Assembly: GCA_030386875.1 (NCBI GenBank)
Contig: CM059556.1
Coordinates: 36,744,964-36,808,963 of the forward strand
Source of the DNA: Morinoia aosen
Taxonomy: Eukaryota; Arthropoda; Malacostraca; Amphipoda; Talitridae
Reading direction: 5' to 3'
DNA length: 64,000 nucleotides
A program made the translations under genes and the position numbers. Positions 1-14,300 of this stretch are shown piece by piece. Below the pieces are notes generated by a model. It ran no database searches. It was not told the DNA's origin and saw nothing but the letters and a program-made list of their open reading frames with translations. Each line of letters begins with the position of its first letter. Position 1 is the stretch's first letter.

Positions 1-280
1 TGAATAAATGAATGCATGCATAACAATCAAAGTTCTAATTAAACGTTCTCACGAAAGGGAGAAGCGAACAAGCAAAGTGCAAATTCAATTTTCTCCTGCA
101 CGTCTCCAGTGGCAAAGAGCAACGAGCAAAATGTTAATTAGGTAAATGCTCTCTCCTGATATAAAATACAACTAGCTACATACTAAATGTATGCTATCTC
201 TCTCTGTATTTTAAGTTTGACTTGCAATGAGCTAATCACATACTTTCTGCTGAATTTATTATTTTAAAACTAAACTTACA
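1..280. other. AT-rich spacer, no gene seen
   Basis: AT-rich non-repetitive sequence with frequent stops in all frames. It grades into the TTAAATG-rich repeats that follow. I see no gene or RNA signal. Confidence 0.6.
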
Positions 281-655
281 AAATGCTAATTGAATGTTAT
301 TAAAAACGGTTAATTATATCTCAATTCAATGTTAATTATATGTTAACTGAATGTTATTTAAGCGTTAAATGCACGTTAAGTAAATGTAATTAAATGCAAA
401 TTCAAATTGGGTAAATTACTATTTAAATGCCAATTAAATATTAGTTAAATGCAAGTGAAATATTAGTTCAATGTTGATTTAAATTCGTTAAATTACTAAT
501 TAAATGCCATTTAAATATTACTAAATGTTAATTAAATGTTAGTTAAATGCAAATTAAATGGTTAAATATCAAATAAATCTTAGTTAAATGCTAATTAAAT
601 ATTAGTTAAATGCTAATCATATATTAGAGAAATGCTAATGAAATGTAAATTAACT
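281..655. repeat. Degenerate AT-rich repeat (GTTAAATGC/AATTAAAT type)
   Basis: The motifs GTTAAATGC, AATTAAATG and ATTAGTTAAATG recur every 10-25 bp with much substitution and some length variation. This looks like an old, decayed short tandem repeat. It has no coding potential. Confidence 0.75.
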
Positions 656-843
656 GCTAAGTACACGCCCGCGTTCACACGACGCGGACCCAAAGGAGCG
701 AGATGCCCATCAAATGCTCGTCTGGAGAGGCGAACAGAGCACCAATTGAGTTGACCTCCTGAGACGCCACACAGCATCCATTGTACCCCCGGCCCCAGGT
801 GTGGCAGCTGCTGCCTTCCTGCGCTGGTAATGGATTCCTTATT

Positions 844-1056
844 AGGTCGAGTCAATTGCCCAAGTCAAGTTTTGAGTCAAGTCGATTGGGTCAAGTAGTC
901 GGGCCTTCAAACGCCGGCCTCACGACTCGAAGATATGCCAAGTCAATTGAGGCAAGTATTCGGTCAGGTCAATGGAGTCAAATATATTAAGTCAAGTCAA
1001 TTAGGTCAAGTCAATTGAGTTAAGTATTCAGTCAAATCAGTTGAGTCAAGTCACTG
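844..1056. repeat. Degenerate GTCAAGTCAATTGAG repeat
   Basis: GTCAAGTCAATTGAGTCAAG and close variants (GTCAATTAG, GTCAATGGAG, GTTAAGTATTCA) recur about every 11 or 22 bp. Units are diverged and interrupted, for example at 900-930. Overlapping short open frames show no protein features. Confidence 0.7.
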
Positions 1057-1135
1057 GACACACATGTCATTCAGACGCGTACGTTCACATTCTATGATGT
1101 AGAGACCTGCCTCGTACCCGCATTGCGGCACCTGC

Positions 1136-2243
1136 TCCCCCCCCCCTCTTCCGGAGAATGGCCTTGCCCCACATTAGGCCTCCCCGCCCCCCCCTCAAGG
1201 TCCCCCTTTCTCACCCCCTAAAACAGGCTTCCCCCCCTGTAAAATGGCCTCCCTCAAAACAGCCCCTCCCCCCCGAAACAGCCCTGCCCCCACCCGTAAA
1301 ATAACCTCTCCTCCCCTGAATCAGCCCACCCCAGTAAATGAACAACTCTATAAAACAGGCCCTCTCCCTGAAACAGCCCTTTCCCCTCGTAAAATAACCC
1401 CTCTCTGAAACAGCCCCTCTAAACAGTCCCCTAAAACAGCCCACCCCCCTTAACCAGCCCTCTAAAACAGCCCCCCTAAATTAGCCCTCCTAAATCAGCC
1501 CCCCTAAATCAGCCTTCTAAAACAGCCCCCTAAAACAGCCTCCCTAAAACAGCCTCCCTAAAACAGCCTCCCTAAAATAGCCCCTTCTAAAACAGCCCCT
1601 CTAAAACAGCCCCTCTAAAACAGCCCCTCTAAAACAGCCCCTCTATAACAGCCCCTCTAAAACAGCCCCTCTAAAACAGCCCCTCTAAAACAGCCCCTCT
1701 AATACAGCCCCTCTAAAACAGCCCCCCTAAAACAGCACCCCTAAAACAGCACCCCTAAAACAGCCCCCCTAAATCTGCCCCCCTAAAACAGCCCCCCTAA
1801 AACAGCCCCCTAAAACAGCCCCCCTAAAACAGCCCCCCTAAAACAGCCCCCCTAAAACAGCCCCCCTAAAACAGCCCCCCTAAAACAGCCCCCCTAAAAC
1901 AGCCCCCCTAAAATACCCCCCCTAAAACAGCCCCCCTAATACAGCCCCCCTCAAACAGCCCCCCTAAAACAGCCTTCCTAGAAAAGACCCCTAAAACAGC
2001 CCCCTAGAACAGCCCCCTAGAACAGCTCCCCTAAAACAGCCCCCTAGAACAGATCAAATAAAACAGCCCCCCTAAAACAGCCCCCCTAAAACAGCCCCCC
2101 CCCCTGAAACAGCCCCCCTAAAACAGCACCCCTAAAACAGCACCCCCCCTAAAACAGCCTCCCTAAAATAGCCCCAAGTAAAACAGCCCCCCTAAAACAG
2201 CCCCAAGTAAAAAAGCCCCCCCTAAAACAGCCTTACCCCAGCA
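1136..2243. repeat. 14-bp tandem array (CCCCCTAAAACAGC)
   Basis: A core unit of CTAAAACAGCCCCC repeats with a 14-bp period, most regularly between about 1500 and 2240 (roughly 50 units there). The first 300 bp are more diverged and C-rich. Subtypes CCCCTCTAAAACAG and CCCCCCTAAAACAG form local runs (1590-1730, 1790-1910), as expected from stepwise local amplification. A minus-strand frame at 1211-1444 is only a repeat translation. Confidence 0.92.
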
Positions 2244-2338
2244 GACATCAGAGGTTGACCTTCCAGGGCAATATCAGCCTCCGCTCCCAGAGCCTACCGC
2301 AAACAAACTGCAAATTGAAACCTGGAGCTGGAAAGTGG

Positions 2339-5300
2339 TAAATCCTGCCTGGCCTACAGCTGCCTCGCTGGCTATATGGCCTGGCCTACAGCTGCCTCGC
2401 TGGCTATATGGCCTGGCCTACAGCTGCCTCGCTGGCTATATGGCCTGGCCTACAGCTGCCTCGCTGGCTATATGGCCTGGCCTACAGCTGCCTCGCAGGC
2501 TATATGGCCTGGCCTACAGCTGCCTCGCTGGCAATGTGGCCTGGACTACAGCTGCCTCACTGGCTATATGGCCTGGCCTACAGCTGCCTCGATGGCTATA
2601 TGGCCTGGCCTACAGCTGTCTCGCTGGCTATATGGCCTGGCCTACAGCTGCCTCGCTGGCAACGTGGCCTGGACTACAGTTGCCTCACTGGCTATATGGC
2701 CTGGCCTACAGCTGCCTCGCTGGCTATATGGCCTGGCCTACAGCTGCCTCGCTGGCTATATGGCCTGGCCTACAGCTGCCTCACTGGCTATATGGCCTGG
2801 CCTACAGCTGCCTCGCTGGCTATATGGACTGGACTACAGCTGCCTCGCTGGCTATATGGCCTGGCCTACAGCTGCCTCGCTGGCTATATGGCCTGGCCTA
2901 CAGCTGCCTCGCTGGCAATGTGGCCTGGACTACAGCTGCCTCGCTGGCAATGTGGCCTGGCTTACAGCTGCCTCGCTGGCAATGTGGCCTGGCCTACAGC
3001 TGCCTCGCTGGCTATAGGGCCTGGCCTACAGCTGCCTCGCTGGCAATGTGGCCTGGACTACAGCTGCCTCGCTGGCAATGTGGCCTGGCCTACAGCTGCC
3101 TCGCTGGCTATATGGCCTGGCCTACAGCTGCCTCGCTGGCAATGTGGCCTAGCCTACAGCTGCCTCGCTGGCAATGTGGCCTGGCCTACAGCTGCCTCGC
3201 TGGCAATATGGCCTGGCCTACAGCTGCCTCGCTGGCTATATGGCCTGGACTACAGCTGCCTCGCTGGCAATATGGCCTGGCCTACAGCTGCCTCGCTAGC
3301 TATAGGGCCTGGCCTACAGCTGCCTCGCTGGCAATGTGGCCTGGCCTACAGCTGCCTCGCTGGCAATGTGGCCTGGCCTACAGCTGCCTCGCTGGCTATA
3401 TGGCCTGGACTACAGCTGCCTCGCTGGCAATGTGGCCTGGCCTACAGCTGCCTCGCTGGCTATATGGCCTGGCCTACAGCTGTCTCGCTGGCTATCTGGC
3501 CTGGCCTACAGCTGCCTCACTGGATATATAGCCAGGCCTACAGCTGCCTCACTGGCAATGTGGCCTGGACTACAGCTGCCTCGCTGGCAATGTGGCCTGG
3601 CCTACAGCTGCCTCGCTGGCTATATGGCCTGGCCTAAAGCTGTCTCGCTGGCTATATGGCCTGGCCTACAGCTGCCTCGCTGGCAATGTGGCCTGGCCTA
3701 CAGCTGCCTCGCTGGCTATATGGCCTGGCCTACAGCTGTCTCGCTGGCTATATGGCCTGGCCTACAGCTGCCTCGCTAGCTATATGGCCTGGCCTACAGC
3801 TGTCTCGCTGGCTATCTGGCCTGGCCTACAGCTGTCTCGCTGGCAATGTGGCCTGGCCTACAGCTGCCTCGCCGGCTATATGGCCTGGCCTACAGCTGTC
3901 TCGCTGGCTATATGGCCTGGCCTACAGCTGCCTCGCTGGCAATGTGGCCTGGCCTACAGCTGTCTCGCTGGCTATATGGCCTGGCCTACAGCTGCCTCGC
4001 TGGCTATATGGCCTGGCCTACAGCTGTCTCGCTGGCTATATGGCCTGGCCTACAGCTGCCTCGCTGGCTATATGCCCTGGCCTACAGCTGTCTCGCTGGC
4101 TATATGGCCTGACCTACAGCCGCCTCACTGGTTATATAGCCAGGCCTACAGCTGCCTCACTGGCAATGTGGCCTGGACTACAGCTGCCTTGCTGGCAATG
4201 TGGCCTGGCCTACAGCTGCCTCGCTGGCTATATGGCCTGGCCTACAGCTGTCTCGCTGGCAATGTGGCCTGGACTACAGCTGCCTCGCTGGCTATATGGC
4301 CTGGCCTACAGCTGCCTCGCTGGCAATGTGGCCTGGCCTACAGCTGCCTCTCTGGCTATATGGCCTGGCCTACAGCTGTCTCGCTGGCTATATGGCCTGG
4401 CCTACAGCTGCCTCGCTGGCTATATGGCCAGGCCTAGAGCTGCCTTGCTGGCAATGTGGCCTGGACTACAGCTGCCTCGCTGGCAATGTGGCCTGGACTA
4501 CAGCTGCCTCGCTGGCAATGTGGCCTGGACTACAGCTGCCTCGCTGACAATGTGGCCTGGACTACAGCTGCATCGCTGGCAATGTGGCCCGGACTACAGC
4601 TGCCTCGCTGGCAATGTGGCCTGGACTACAGCTGCCTCGCTGGCAATGTGGCCTGGACTACAGCTGCCTCGCTGGCAATGTGGCCTGGACTACAGCTGCC
4701 TCGCTGGCAATGTGGCCTGGACTACAGCTGCCTCACTGGCAATGTGGCCTGGCCTACAGCTGCCTCGCTGGCAATGTGGCCTGGCCTACAGCTGTCTCGC
4801 TGGAAATGTGGCCTGGACTACAGCTGCCTCACTGGCAATGTGGCCTGGACTACAGCTGCCTCACTGGCAATGTGGCCTGGACTACAGCTGCCTCACTGGC
4901 AATGTGGCCTGGCCTACAGCTGCCTCGCTGGCAATGTGGCTTGGACTACAGCTGCCTCACTGGCAATGTGGCCTGGCCTACAGCTGCCTCGCTGGCAATG
5001 TGGCCTGGCCTACAGCTGCCTCGCTGGCAATGTGGCCTGGCCTACAGCTGCCTCGCTGGCTATATGGCCTGGCCTACAGCTGCCTCGCTGGCTATATGGC
5101 CTGGCCTACAGCTGCCTCGCTGGCAATGTGGCCTGGACTACAGCTGCCTCGCTGGCAATGTGGCCTGGCTTACAGCTGCCTCGCTGGCAATGTGGCCTGG
5201 CCTACAGCTGCCTCGCTGGCTATAGGGCCTGGCCTACAGCTGCCTCGCTGGCAATGTGGCCTGGACTACAGCTGCCTCGCTGGCAATGTGGCCTGGCCTA

Positions 5301-8300
5301 CAGATGCCTCGCTGGCTATATGGCCTGGCCTACAGCTGCCTCGCTGGCAATGTGGCCTAGCCTACAGCTGCCTCGCTGGCAATGTGGCCTGGCCTACAGC
5401 TGCCTCGCTGGCAATATGGCCTGGTCTACAGCTGCCTCTCTGGCTATATGGCCTGGCCTACAGCTGTCTCGCTGGCTATATGGCCTGGCCTACAGCTGCC
5501 TCGCTGGCTATATGGCCAGGCCTACAGCTGCCTTGCTGGCAATGTGGCCTGGACTACAGCTGCCTCGCTGGCAATGCGGCCTGGACTACAGCTGCCTCGC
5601 TGGCAATATGGCCTGGACTACAGCTGCCTCGCTGACAATGTGGCCTGGACTACAGCTGCATCGCTGGCAATGTGGCCCGGACTACAGCTGCCTCGCTGAA
5701 AATGTGGCCTGGACTACAGCTGCCTCGCTGGCAATGTGGCCTGGACTACAGCTGCCTCGCTGGCAATGTGGCCTGGACTACAGCTGCCTCGCTGGCAATG
5801 TGGCCTGGACTACAGCTGCCTCACTGGCAATGTGGCCTGGCCTACAGCTGCCTCGCTGGCAATGTGGCCTGGCCTACAGCTGCCTCGCTGGCAATGTGGC
5901 CTGGACTACAGCTGCCTCACTGGCAATGTGGCCTGGACTACAGCTGCCTCACTGGCAATGTGGCCTGGACTACAGCTGCCTCACTGGCAATGTGGCCTGG
6001 CCTACAGCTGCCTCGCTGGCAATGTGGCTTGGACTACAGCTGCCTCACTGGCAATGTGGCCTGGCCTACAGCTGCCTCGCTGGCAATGTGGCCTGGCCTA
6101 CAGCTGCCTCGCTGGCAATGTGGCCTGGCCTACAGCTGCCTCGCTGGCTATATGGCCTGGCCTACAGCTGCCTCGCTGGCTATATGGCCTGGCCTACAGC
6201 TGCCTCGCTGGCAATGTGGCCTGGACTACAGCTGCCTCGCTGGCAATGTGGCCTGGCTTACAGCTGCCTCGCTGGCAATGTGGCCTGGCCTACAGCTGCC
6301 TCGCTGGCTATATGGCCTGGCCTACAGCTGCCTCGCTGGCTATATGGCCTGGCCTACAGCTGCCTCGCTGGCAATGTGGCCTGGACTACAGCTGCCTCGC
6401 TGGCAATGTGGCCTGGCTTACAGCTGCCTCGCTGGCAATGTGGCCTGGCCTACAGCTGCCTCGCTGGCTATAGGGCCTGGCCTGCAGCTGCCTCGCTGGC
6501 AATGTGGCCTGGACTACAGCTGCCTCGCTGGCAATGTGGCCTGGCCTACAGCTGCCTCGCTGGCTATATGGCCTGGCCTACAGCTGCCTCGCTGGCAATG
6601 TGGCCTAGCCTACAGCTGCCTCGCTGGCAATGTGGCCTGGCCTACAGCTGCCTCGCTGGCAATATGGCCTGGCCTACAGCTGCCTCGCTAGCTATAGGGC
6701 CTGGCCTACAGCTGCCTCGCTGGCAATGTGGCCTGGCCTACAGCTGCCTCGCTGGCAATGTGGCCTGGCCTACAGCTGCCTCGCTGGCTATATGGCCTGG
6801 ACTACAGCTGCCTCGCTGGCAATGTGGCCTGGCCTACAGCTGCCTCGCTGGCTATATGGCCTGGCCTACAGCTGCCTCGCTGGCAATGTGGCCTGGACTA
6901 CAGCTGCCTCGCTGGCTATATGGCCTGGCCTACAGCTGCCTCGCTGGCGATGTGGCCTGGCCTACAGCTGCCTCTCTGGCTATATGGCCTGGCCTACAGC
7001 TGTCTCGCTGGCTATATGGCCTGGCCTAGAGCTGCCTCGCTGGCTATATGGCCAGGCCTACAGCTGCCTTGCTGGCAATGTGGCCTGGACTACAGCTGCC
7101 TCGCTGGCAATGTGGCCTGGACTACAGCTGCCTCGCTGGCAATATGGCCTGGACTACAGCTGCCTCGCTGACAATGTGGCCTGGACTACAGCTGCATCGC
7201 TGGCAATGTGGCCCGGACTACAGCTGCCTCGCTGGCAATGTGGCCTGGACTACAGCTGCCTCGCTGGCAATGTGGCCTGGACTACAGCTGCCTCGCTGGC
7301 AATGTGGCCTGGACTACAGCTGCCTCGCTGGCAATGTGGCCTGGACTACAGGTGCCTCACTGGCAATGTGGCCTTGCCTACAGCTGCCTCGCTGGCAATG
7401 TGGCCTGGCCTACAGCTGCCTCGCTGGCAAGGTGGCCTGGACTACAGCTGCCTCACTGGCAATATGGCCTGGACTACAGCTGCCTCACTGGCAATGTGGC
7501 CTGGACTACAGCTGCCTCACTGGCAATGTGGCCTGGCCTACAGCTGCCTCGCTGGCAATATGGCCTGGCCTACAGCTGCCTCGCTGGCTATATGGCCTGG
7601 ACTACAGCTGCCTCGCTGGCAATATGGCCTGGCCTACAGCTGTCTCGCTGGCTATATGGCCTGGCCTACAGCTGCCTCGCTGGCTATATGGCCAGGCCTA
7701 CAGCTGCCTTGCTGGCAATGTGGCCTGGACTACAGCTGCCTCGCTGGCAATGTGGCCTGGACTACAGCTGCCTCGCTGGCAATATGGCCTGGACTACAGC
7801 TGCCTCGCTGACAATGTGGCCTGGACTACAGCTGCATCGCTGGCAATGTGGCCCGGACTACAGCTGCCTCGCTGGCAATGTGGCCTGGACTACAGCTGCC
7901 TCACTGGCAATGTGGCCTGGCCTACAGCTGCCTCGCTGGCAATGTGGCCTGGCCTACAGCTGCCTCGCTGGCTATATGGCTTGGACTACAGCTGCCTCGC
8001 TGGCAATGTGGCCTGGCCTACAGCTGCCTCGCTGGCTATATGGCCTGGCCTACAGCTGCCTCGCTGGCAATGTGGCCTGGACTACAGCTGCCTCGCTGGC
8101 TATATGGCCTGGCCTACAGCTGCCTCGCTGGCGATGTGGCCTGGCCTACAGCTGCCTCTCTGGCTATATGGCCTGGCCTACAGCTGTCTCGCTGGCTATA
8201 TGGCCTGGCCTACAGCTGCCTCGCTGGCTATATGGCCAGGCCTACAGCTGCCTTGCTGGCAATGTGGCCTGGACTACAGCTGCCTCGCTGGCAATGTGGC

Positions 8301-11300
8301 CTGGACTACAGCTGCCTCGCTGGCAATATGGCCTGGACTACAGCTGCCTCGCTGGCAATGTGGCCTGGACTACAGCTGCCTCGCTGGCAATGTGGCCTGG
8401 ACTACAGCTGCCTCGCTGGCAATGTGGCCTGGACTACAGCTGCCTCGCTGGCAATGTGGCCTGGACTACAGGTGCCTCACTGGCAATGTGGCCTTGCCTA
8501 CAGCTGCCTCGCTGGCAATGTGGCCTGGCCTACAGCTGCCTCGCTGGCAATGTGGCCTGGACTACAGCTGCCTCACTGGCAATGTGGCCTGGACTACAGC
8601 TGCCTCACTGGCAATGTGGCCTGGACTACAGCTGCCTCACTGGCAATGTGGCCTGGCCTACAGCTGCCTCGCTGGCAATGTGGCTTGGACTACAGCTGCC
8701 TCACTGGCAATGTGGCCTGGCCTACAGCTGCCTCGCTGGCAATGTGGCCTGGCCTACAGCTGCCTCGCTGGTAATGTGGCCTGGCCTACAGCTGCCTCGC
8801 TGGCTATATGGCCTCGCCTACAGCTGCCTCGCTGGCTATATGGCCTGGCCTACAGCTGCCTCGCTGGCAATGTGGCCTGGACTACAGCTGCCTCGCTGGC
8901 AATGTGGCCTGGCTCACAGCTGCCTCGCTGGCAATGTGGCCTGGCCTACAGCTGCCTCGCTGGCTATAGGGCCTGGCCTACAGCTGCCTCGCTGGCAATG
9001 TGGCCTGGACTACAGCTGCCTCGCTGGCAATGTGGCCTGGCCTACAGCTGCCTCGCTGGCTATATGGCCTGGCCTACAGCTGCCTCGCTGGCAATGTGGC
9101 CTAGCCTACAGCTGCCTCGCTGGCAATGTGGCCTGGCCTACAGCTGCCTCGCTGGCAATATGGCCTGGCCTACAGCTGCCTCGCTGGCTATATGGCCTGG
9201 ACTACAGCTGCCTCGCTGGCAATATGGCCTGGCCTACAGCTGCCTCGCTAGCTATAGGGCCTGGCCTACAGCTGCCTCGCTGGCAATGTGGCCTGGCCTA
9301 CAGCTGCCTCGCTGGCAATGTGGCCTGGCCTACAGCTGCCTCGCTGGCTATATGGCCTGGACTACAGCTGCCTCGCTGGCAATGTGGCCTGGCCTACAGC
9401 TGCCTCGCTGGCTATATGGCCTGGCCTACAGCTGTCTCGCTGGCTATCTGGCCTGGCCTACAGCTGCCTCACTGGTTATATAGCCAGGCCTACAGCTGCC
9501 TCACTGGCAATGTGGCCTGGACTACAGCTGCCTCGCTGGCAATGTGGCCTGGCCTACAGCTGCCTCGCTGGCTATATGGCCTGGCCTACAGCTGTCTCGC
9601 TGGCTATATGGCCTGGCCTACAGCTGCCTCGCTGGCAATGTGGCCTGGCCTACAGCTGCCTCGCTGGCTATATGGCCTGGCCTACAGCTGTCTCGCTGGC
9701 TATATGGCCTGGCCTACAGCTGCCTCGCTGGCTATATGGCCTGGCCTACAGCTGTCTCGCTGGCTATATGGCCTGGCCTACAGCTGTCTCGCTGGCAATG
9801 TGGCCTGGCCTACAGCTGCCTCGCCGGCTATATGGCCTGGCCTACAGCTGTCTCGCTGGCTATATGGCCTGGCCTAGAGCTGCCTCGCTGGCAATGTGGC
9901 CTGGCCTACAGCTGTCTCGCTGGCTATATGGCCTGGCCTACAGCTGCCTCGCTGGCTATATGGCCTGGCCTACAGCTGTCTCGCTGGCTATATGGCCTGG
10001 CCTACAGCTGCCTCGCTGGCAATGTGGCCTGGCCTACAGCTGCCTCGCTGGCTATATGGCCTGGCCTACAGCTGTCTCGCTGGCTATATGGCCTGACTTA
10101 CAGCCGCCTCACTGGTTATATAGCCAGGCCTACAGCTGCCTCACTGGCAATGTGGCCTGGACTACAGCTGCCTTGCTGGCAATGTGGCCTGGCCTACAGC
10201 TGCCTCGCTGGCTATATGGCCTGGCCTACAGCTGCCTCGCTGGCAATGTGGCCTGGACTACAGCTGCATCGCTGGCTATATGGCCTGGCCTACAGCTGCC
10301 TCGCTGGCAATGTGGCCTGGCCTACAGCTGCCTCTCTGGCTATATGGCCTGGCCTACAGCTGTCTCGATGGCTATATGGCCTGGCCTACAGCTGCCTCGC
10401 TGGCTATATGGCCAGGCCTACAGCTGCCTTGCTGGCAATGTGGCCTGGACTACAGCTGCCTCGCTGGCAATGTGGCCTGGACTACAGCTGCCTCGCTGGC
10501 AATGTGGCCTGGACTACAGCTGCCTCGCTGACAATGTGGCCTGGACTACAGCTGCATCGCTGGCAATGTGGCCCGGACTACAGCTGCCTCGCTGGCAATG
10601 TGGCCTGGACTACAGCTGCCTCGCTGGCAATGTGGCCTGGACTACAGCTGCCTCGCTGGCAATGTGGCCTGGACTACAGCTGCCTCGCTGGCAATGTGGC
10701 CTGGACTACAGCTGCCTCGCTGGCAATGTGGCCTGGACTACAGCTGCCTCGCTGGCAATGTGGCCTGGACTACAGCTGCCTCGCTGGCAATGTCGCCTGG
10801 ACTACAGCTGCCTCGCTGGCAATGTGGCCTGGCCTACAGCTGCCTCGCTGGCAATGTGGCCTGGCCTACAGCTGACTCGCTGGCTATATGGCCTGGTCTA
10901 CAGCTGCCTCGCTGGCAATGTGGCCAGGACTACAGGTGCCTCGCTGGCAATGTGGCCTGGCCTACAGCTGCCTCGCTGGCAATGTGGCCTGGCCTACAGC
11001 TGCCTCGCTGGCAATGTGGCCTGGCCTACAGCTGCCTCGCTGGCTATATGGCCTGGATTACAGCTGGCTCACTGGCAATGTGGCCTGGCCTACAGCTGCC
11101 TCACTGGCAATGTGGCCTAGCCTACAGCTGCCTCGCTGGCAATGTGGCCTGGCCTACAGCTGCCTCGCTGGCAATATGGCCTGGCCTACAGCTGCCTCGC
11201 TAGCTATAAGGCCTGGCCTACAGCTGCCTCGCTGGCAATGTGGCCTGGCCTACAGCTGCCTCGCTGGCAATGTGGCCTGGCCTACAGCTGCCTCGCTGGC

Positions 11301-14300
11301 TATATGGCCTGGACTACAGCTGCCTCGCTGGCAATGTGGCCTGGCCTACAGCTGCCTTGCTGGCTATATGGCCTGGCCTACAGCTGCCTCGCTGGCAATG
11401 TGGCCTGGACTACAGCTGCCTCGCTGGCTATATGGCCTGGCCTACAGCTGCCTCGCTGGCAATGTGGCCTGGCCTACAGCTGCCTCTCTGGCTATATGGC
11501 CTGGCCTACAGCTGTCTCGCTGGCTATATGGCCTGGCCTACAGCTGCCTCGCTGGCTATATGGCCAGGCCTACAGCTGCCTTGCTGGCAATGTGGCCTGG
11601 ACTACAGCTGCCTCGCTGGCAATGTGGCCTGGACTACAGCTGCCTCGCTGGCAATATGGCCTGGACTACAGCTGCCTCGCTGACAATGTGGCCTGGACTA
11701 CAGCTGCATCGCTGGCAATGTGGCCCGGACTACAGCTGCCTCGCTGGCAATGTGGCCTGGACTACAGCTGCCTCGCTGGCAATGTGGCCTGGACTACAGT
11801 TTCCTCGCTGGCAATGTGGCCTGGACTACAGCTGCCTCGCTGGCAATGTGGCCTGGACTACAGCTGCCTCACTGGCAATGTGGCCTGGCCTACAGCTGCC
11901 TCGCTGGCAATGTGGCCTGGCCTACAGCTGCCTCGCTGGCAATGTGGCCTGGACTACAGCTGCCTCACTGGCAATGTGGCCTGGACTACAGCTGCCTCAC
12001 TGGCAATGTGGCCTGGACTACAGCTGCCTCACTGGCAATGTGGCCTGGCCTACAGCTGCCTCGCTGGCAATGTGGCTTGGACTACAGCTGCCTCACTGGC
12101 AATGTGGCCTGGCCTACAGCTGCCTCGCTGGCAATGTGGCCTGGCCTACAGCTGCCTCGCTGGTAATGTGGCCTGGCCTACAGCTGCCTCGCTGGCTATA
12201 TGGCCTCGCCTACAGCTGCCTCGCTGGCTATATGGCCTGGCCTACAGCTGCCTCGCTGGCAATGTGGCCTGGACTACAGCTGCCTCGCTGGCAATGTGGC
12301 CTGGCTTACAGCTGCCTCGCTGGCAATGTGGCCTGGCCTACAGCTGCCTCGCTGGCTATAGGGCCTGGCCTACAGCTGCCTCGCTGGCAATGTGGCCTGG
12401 ACTACAGCTGCCTCGCTGGCAATGTGGCCTGGCCTACGGCTGCCTCGCTTGCTATATGGCCTGGCCTACAGCTGCCTCGCTGGCAATGTGGCCTAGCCTA
12501 CAGCTGCCTCGCTGGCAATGTGGCCTGGCCTACAGCTGCCTCGCTGGCAATATGGCCTGGCCTACAGCTGCCTCGCTGGCTATATGGCCTGGACTACAGC
12601 TGCCTCGCTGGCAATATGGCCTGGCCTACAGCTGCCTCGCTAGCTGTAGGGCCTGGCCTACAGCTGCCTCGCTGGCAATGTGGCCTGGCCTACAGCTGCC
12701 TCGCTGGCAATGTGGCCTGGCCTACAGCTGCCTCGCTGGCTATATGGCCTGGACTACAGCTGCCTCGCTGGCAATGTGGCCTGGCCTACAGCTGCCTCGC
12801 TGGCTATATGGCCTGGCCTACAGCTGTCTCGCTGGCTATCTGGCCTGGCCTGCAGCTGCCTCACTGGTTATATAGCCAGGCCTACAGCTGCCTCACTGGC
12901 AATGTGGCCTGGACTACAGCTGCCTCGCTGGCAATGTGGCCTGGCCTACAGCTGCCTCGCTGGCTATATGGCCTGGCCTACAGCTGTCTCGCTGGCTATA
13001 TGGCCTGGCCTACAGCTGCCTCGCTGGCAATGTGGCCTGGCCTACAGCTGCCTCGCTGGCTATATGGCCTGGCCTACAGCTGCCTCGCTGGCTATATGGC
13101 CTGGCCTACAGCTGCCTCGCTGGCTATATGGCCTGGCCTACAGCTGCCTCGCTGGCAATGTGGCCTGGCCTACAGCTGCCTCGCTGGCTATATGGCCTGG
13201 CCTACAGCTGCCTCGCTGGCTATATGGCCTGGCCTACAGCTGCCTCGCTGGCTATATGGCCTGGCCTACAGCTGCCTCGCTGGCAATGTGGCCTGGACTA
13301 CAGCTGCCTCGCTGGCAATGTGGCCTGGACTACAGCTGCCTCGCTGGCTATATGGCCTGGCCTACAGCTGCCTCGCTGGCAATGTGGCCAGGACTACAGG
13401 TGCCTCACTGGCAATGTGGCCTGGCCTACAGCTGCCTCGCTGGCAATGTGGCCAGGACTACAGGTGCCTCACTGGCAATGTGGCCTGGCCTACAGCTGCC
13501 TCGCTGGCAATGTGGCCAGGACTACAGGTGCCTCACTGGCAATGTGGCCTGGCCTACAGCTGCCTCGCTGGCAATGTGGCCAGGACTACAGGTGCCTCAC
13601 TGGCAATGTGGCCTGGCCTACAGCTGCCTCGCTGGCAATGTGGCCAGGACTACAGGTGCCTCACTGGCAATGTGGCCTGGCCTACAGCTGCCTCGCTGGC
13701 TATATGGCCTGGCCTACAGCTGCCTCGCTGGCAATGTGGCCAGGACTACAGCTGCCTCGCTGGCTATATGGCCTGGCCTACAGCTGCCTCGCTGGCTATA
13801 TGGCCTGGCCTACAGCTGCCTCGCTGGCTATATGGCCTGGCCTACAGCTGCCTCGCTGGCAATGTGGCCTGGCCTACAGCTGCCTCGCTGGCTATATGGC
13901 CTGGCCTACAGCTGCCTCGCTGGCAATGTGGCCTGGCCTACAGCTGCCTCGCTGGCAATGTGGCCTGGCCTACAGCTGCCTCGCTGGCTATATGGCCTGG
14001 CCTACAGCTGCCTCGCTGGCTATATGGCCTGGTCTACAGCTGTCTCGCTGGCTATATGGCCTGGCCTACAGCTGCCTCGCTGGCTATATGGCCTGGTCTA
14101 CAGCTGTCTCGCTGGCAATGTGGCCTGGCCTACAGCTGCCTCGCTGGCTATATGGCCTGGTCTACAGCTGTCTCGCTGGCTATATGGCCTGGCCTACAGC
14201 TGCCTCGCTGGCTATATGGCCTGGTCTACAGCTGTCTCGCTGGCAATGTGGCCTGGCCTACAGCTGCCTCGCTGGCTATATGGCCTGGTCTACAGCTGCC

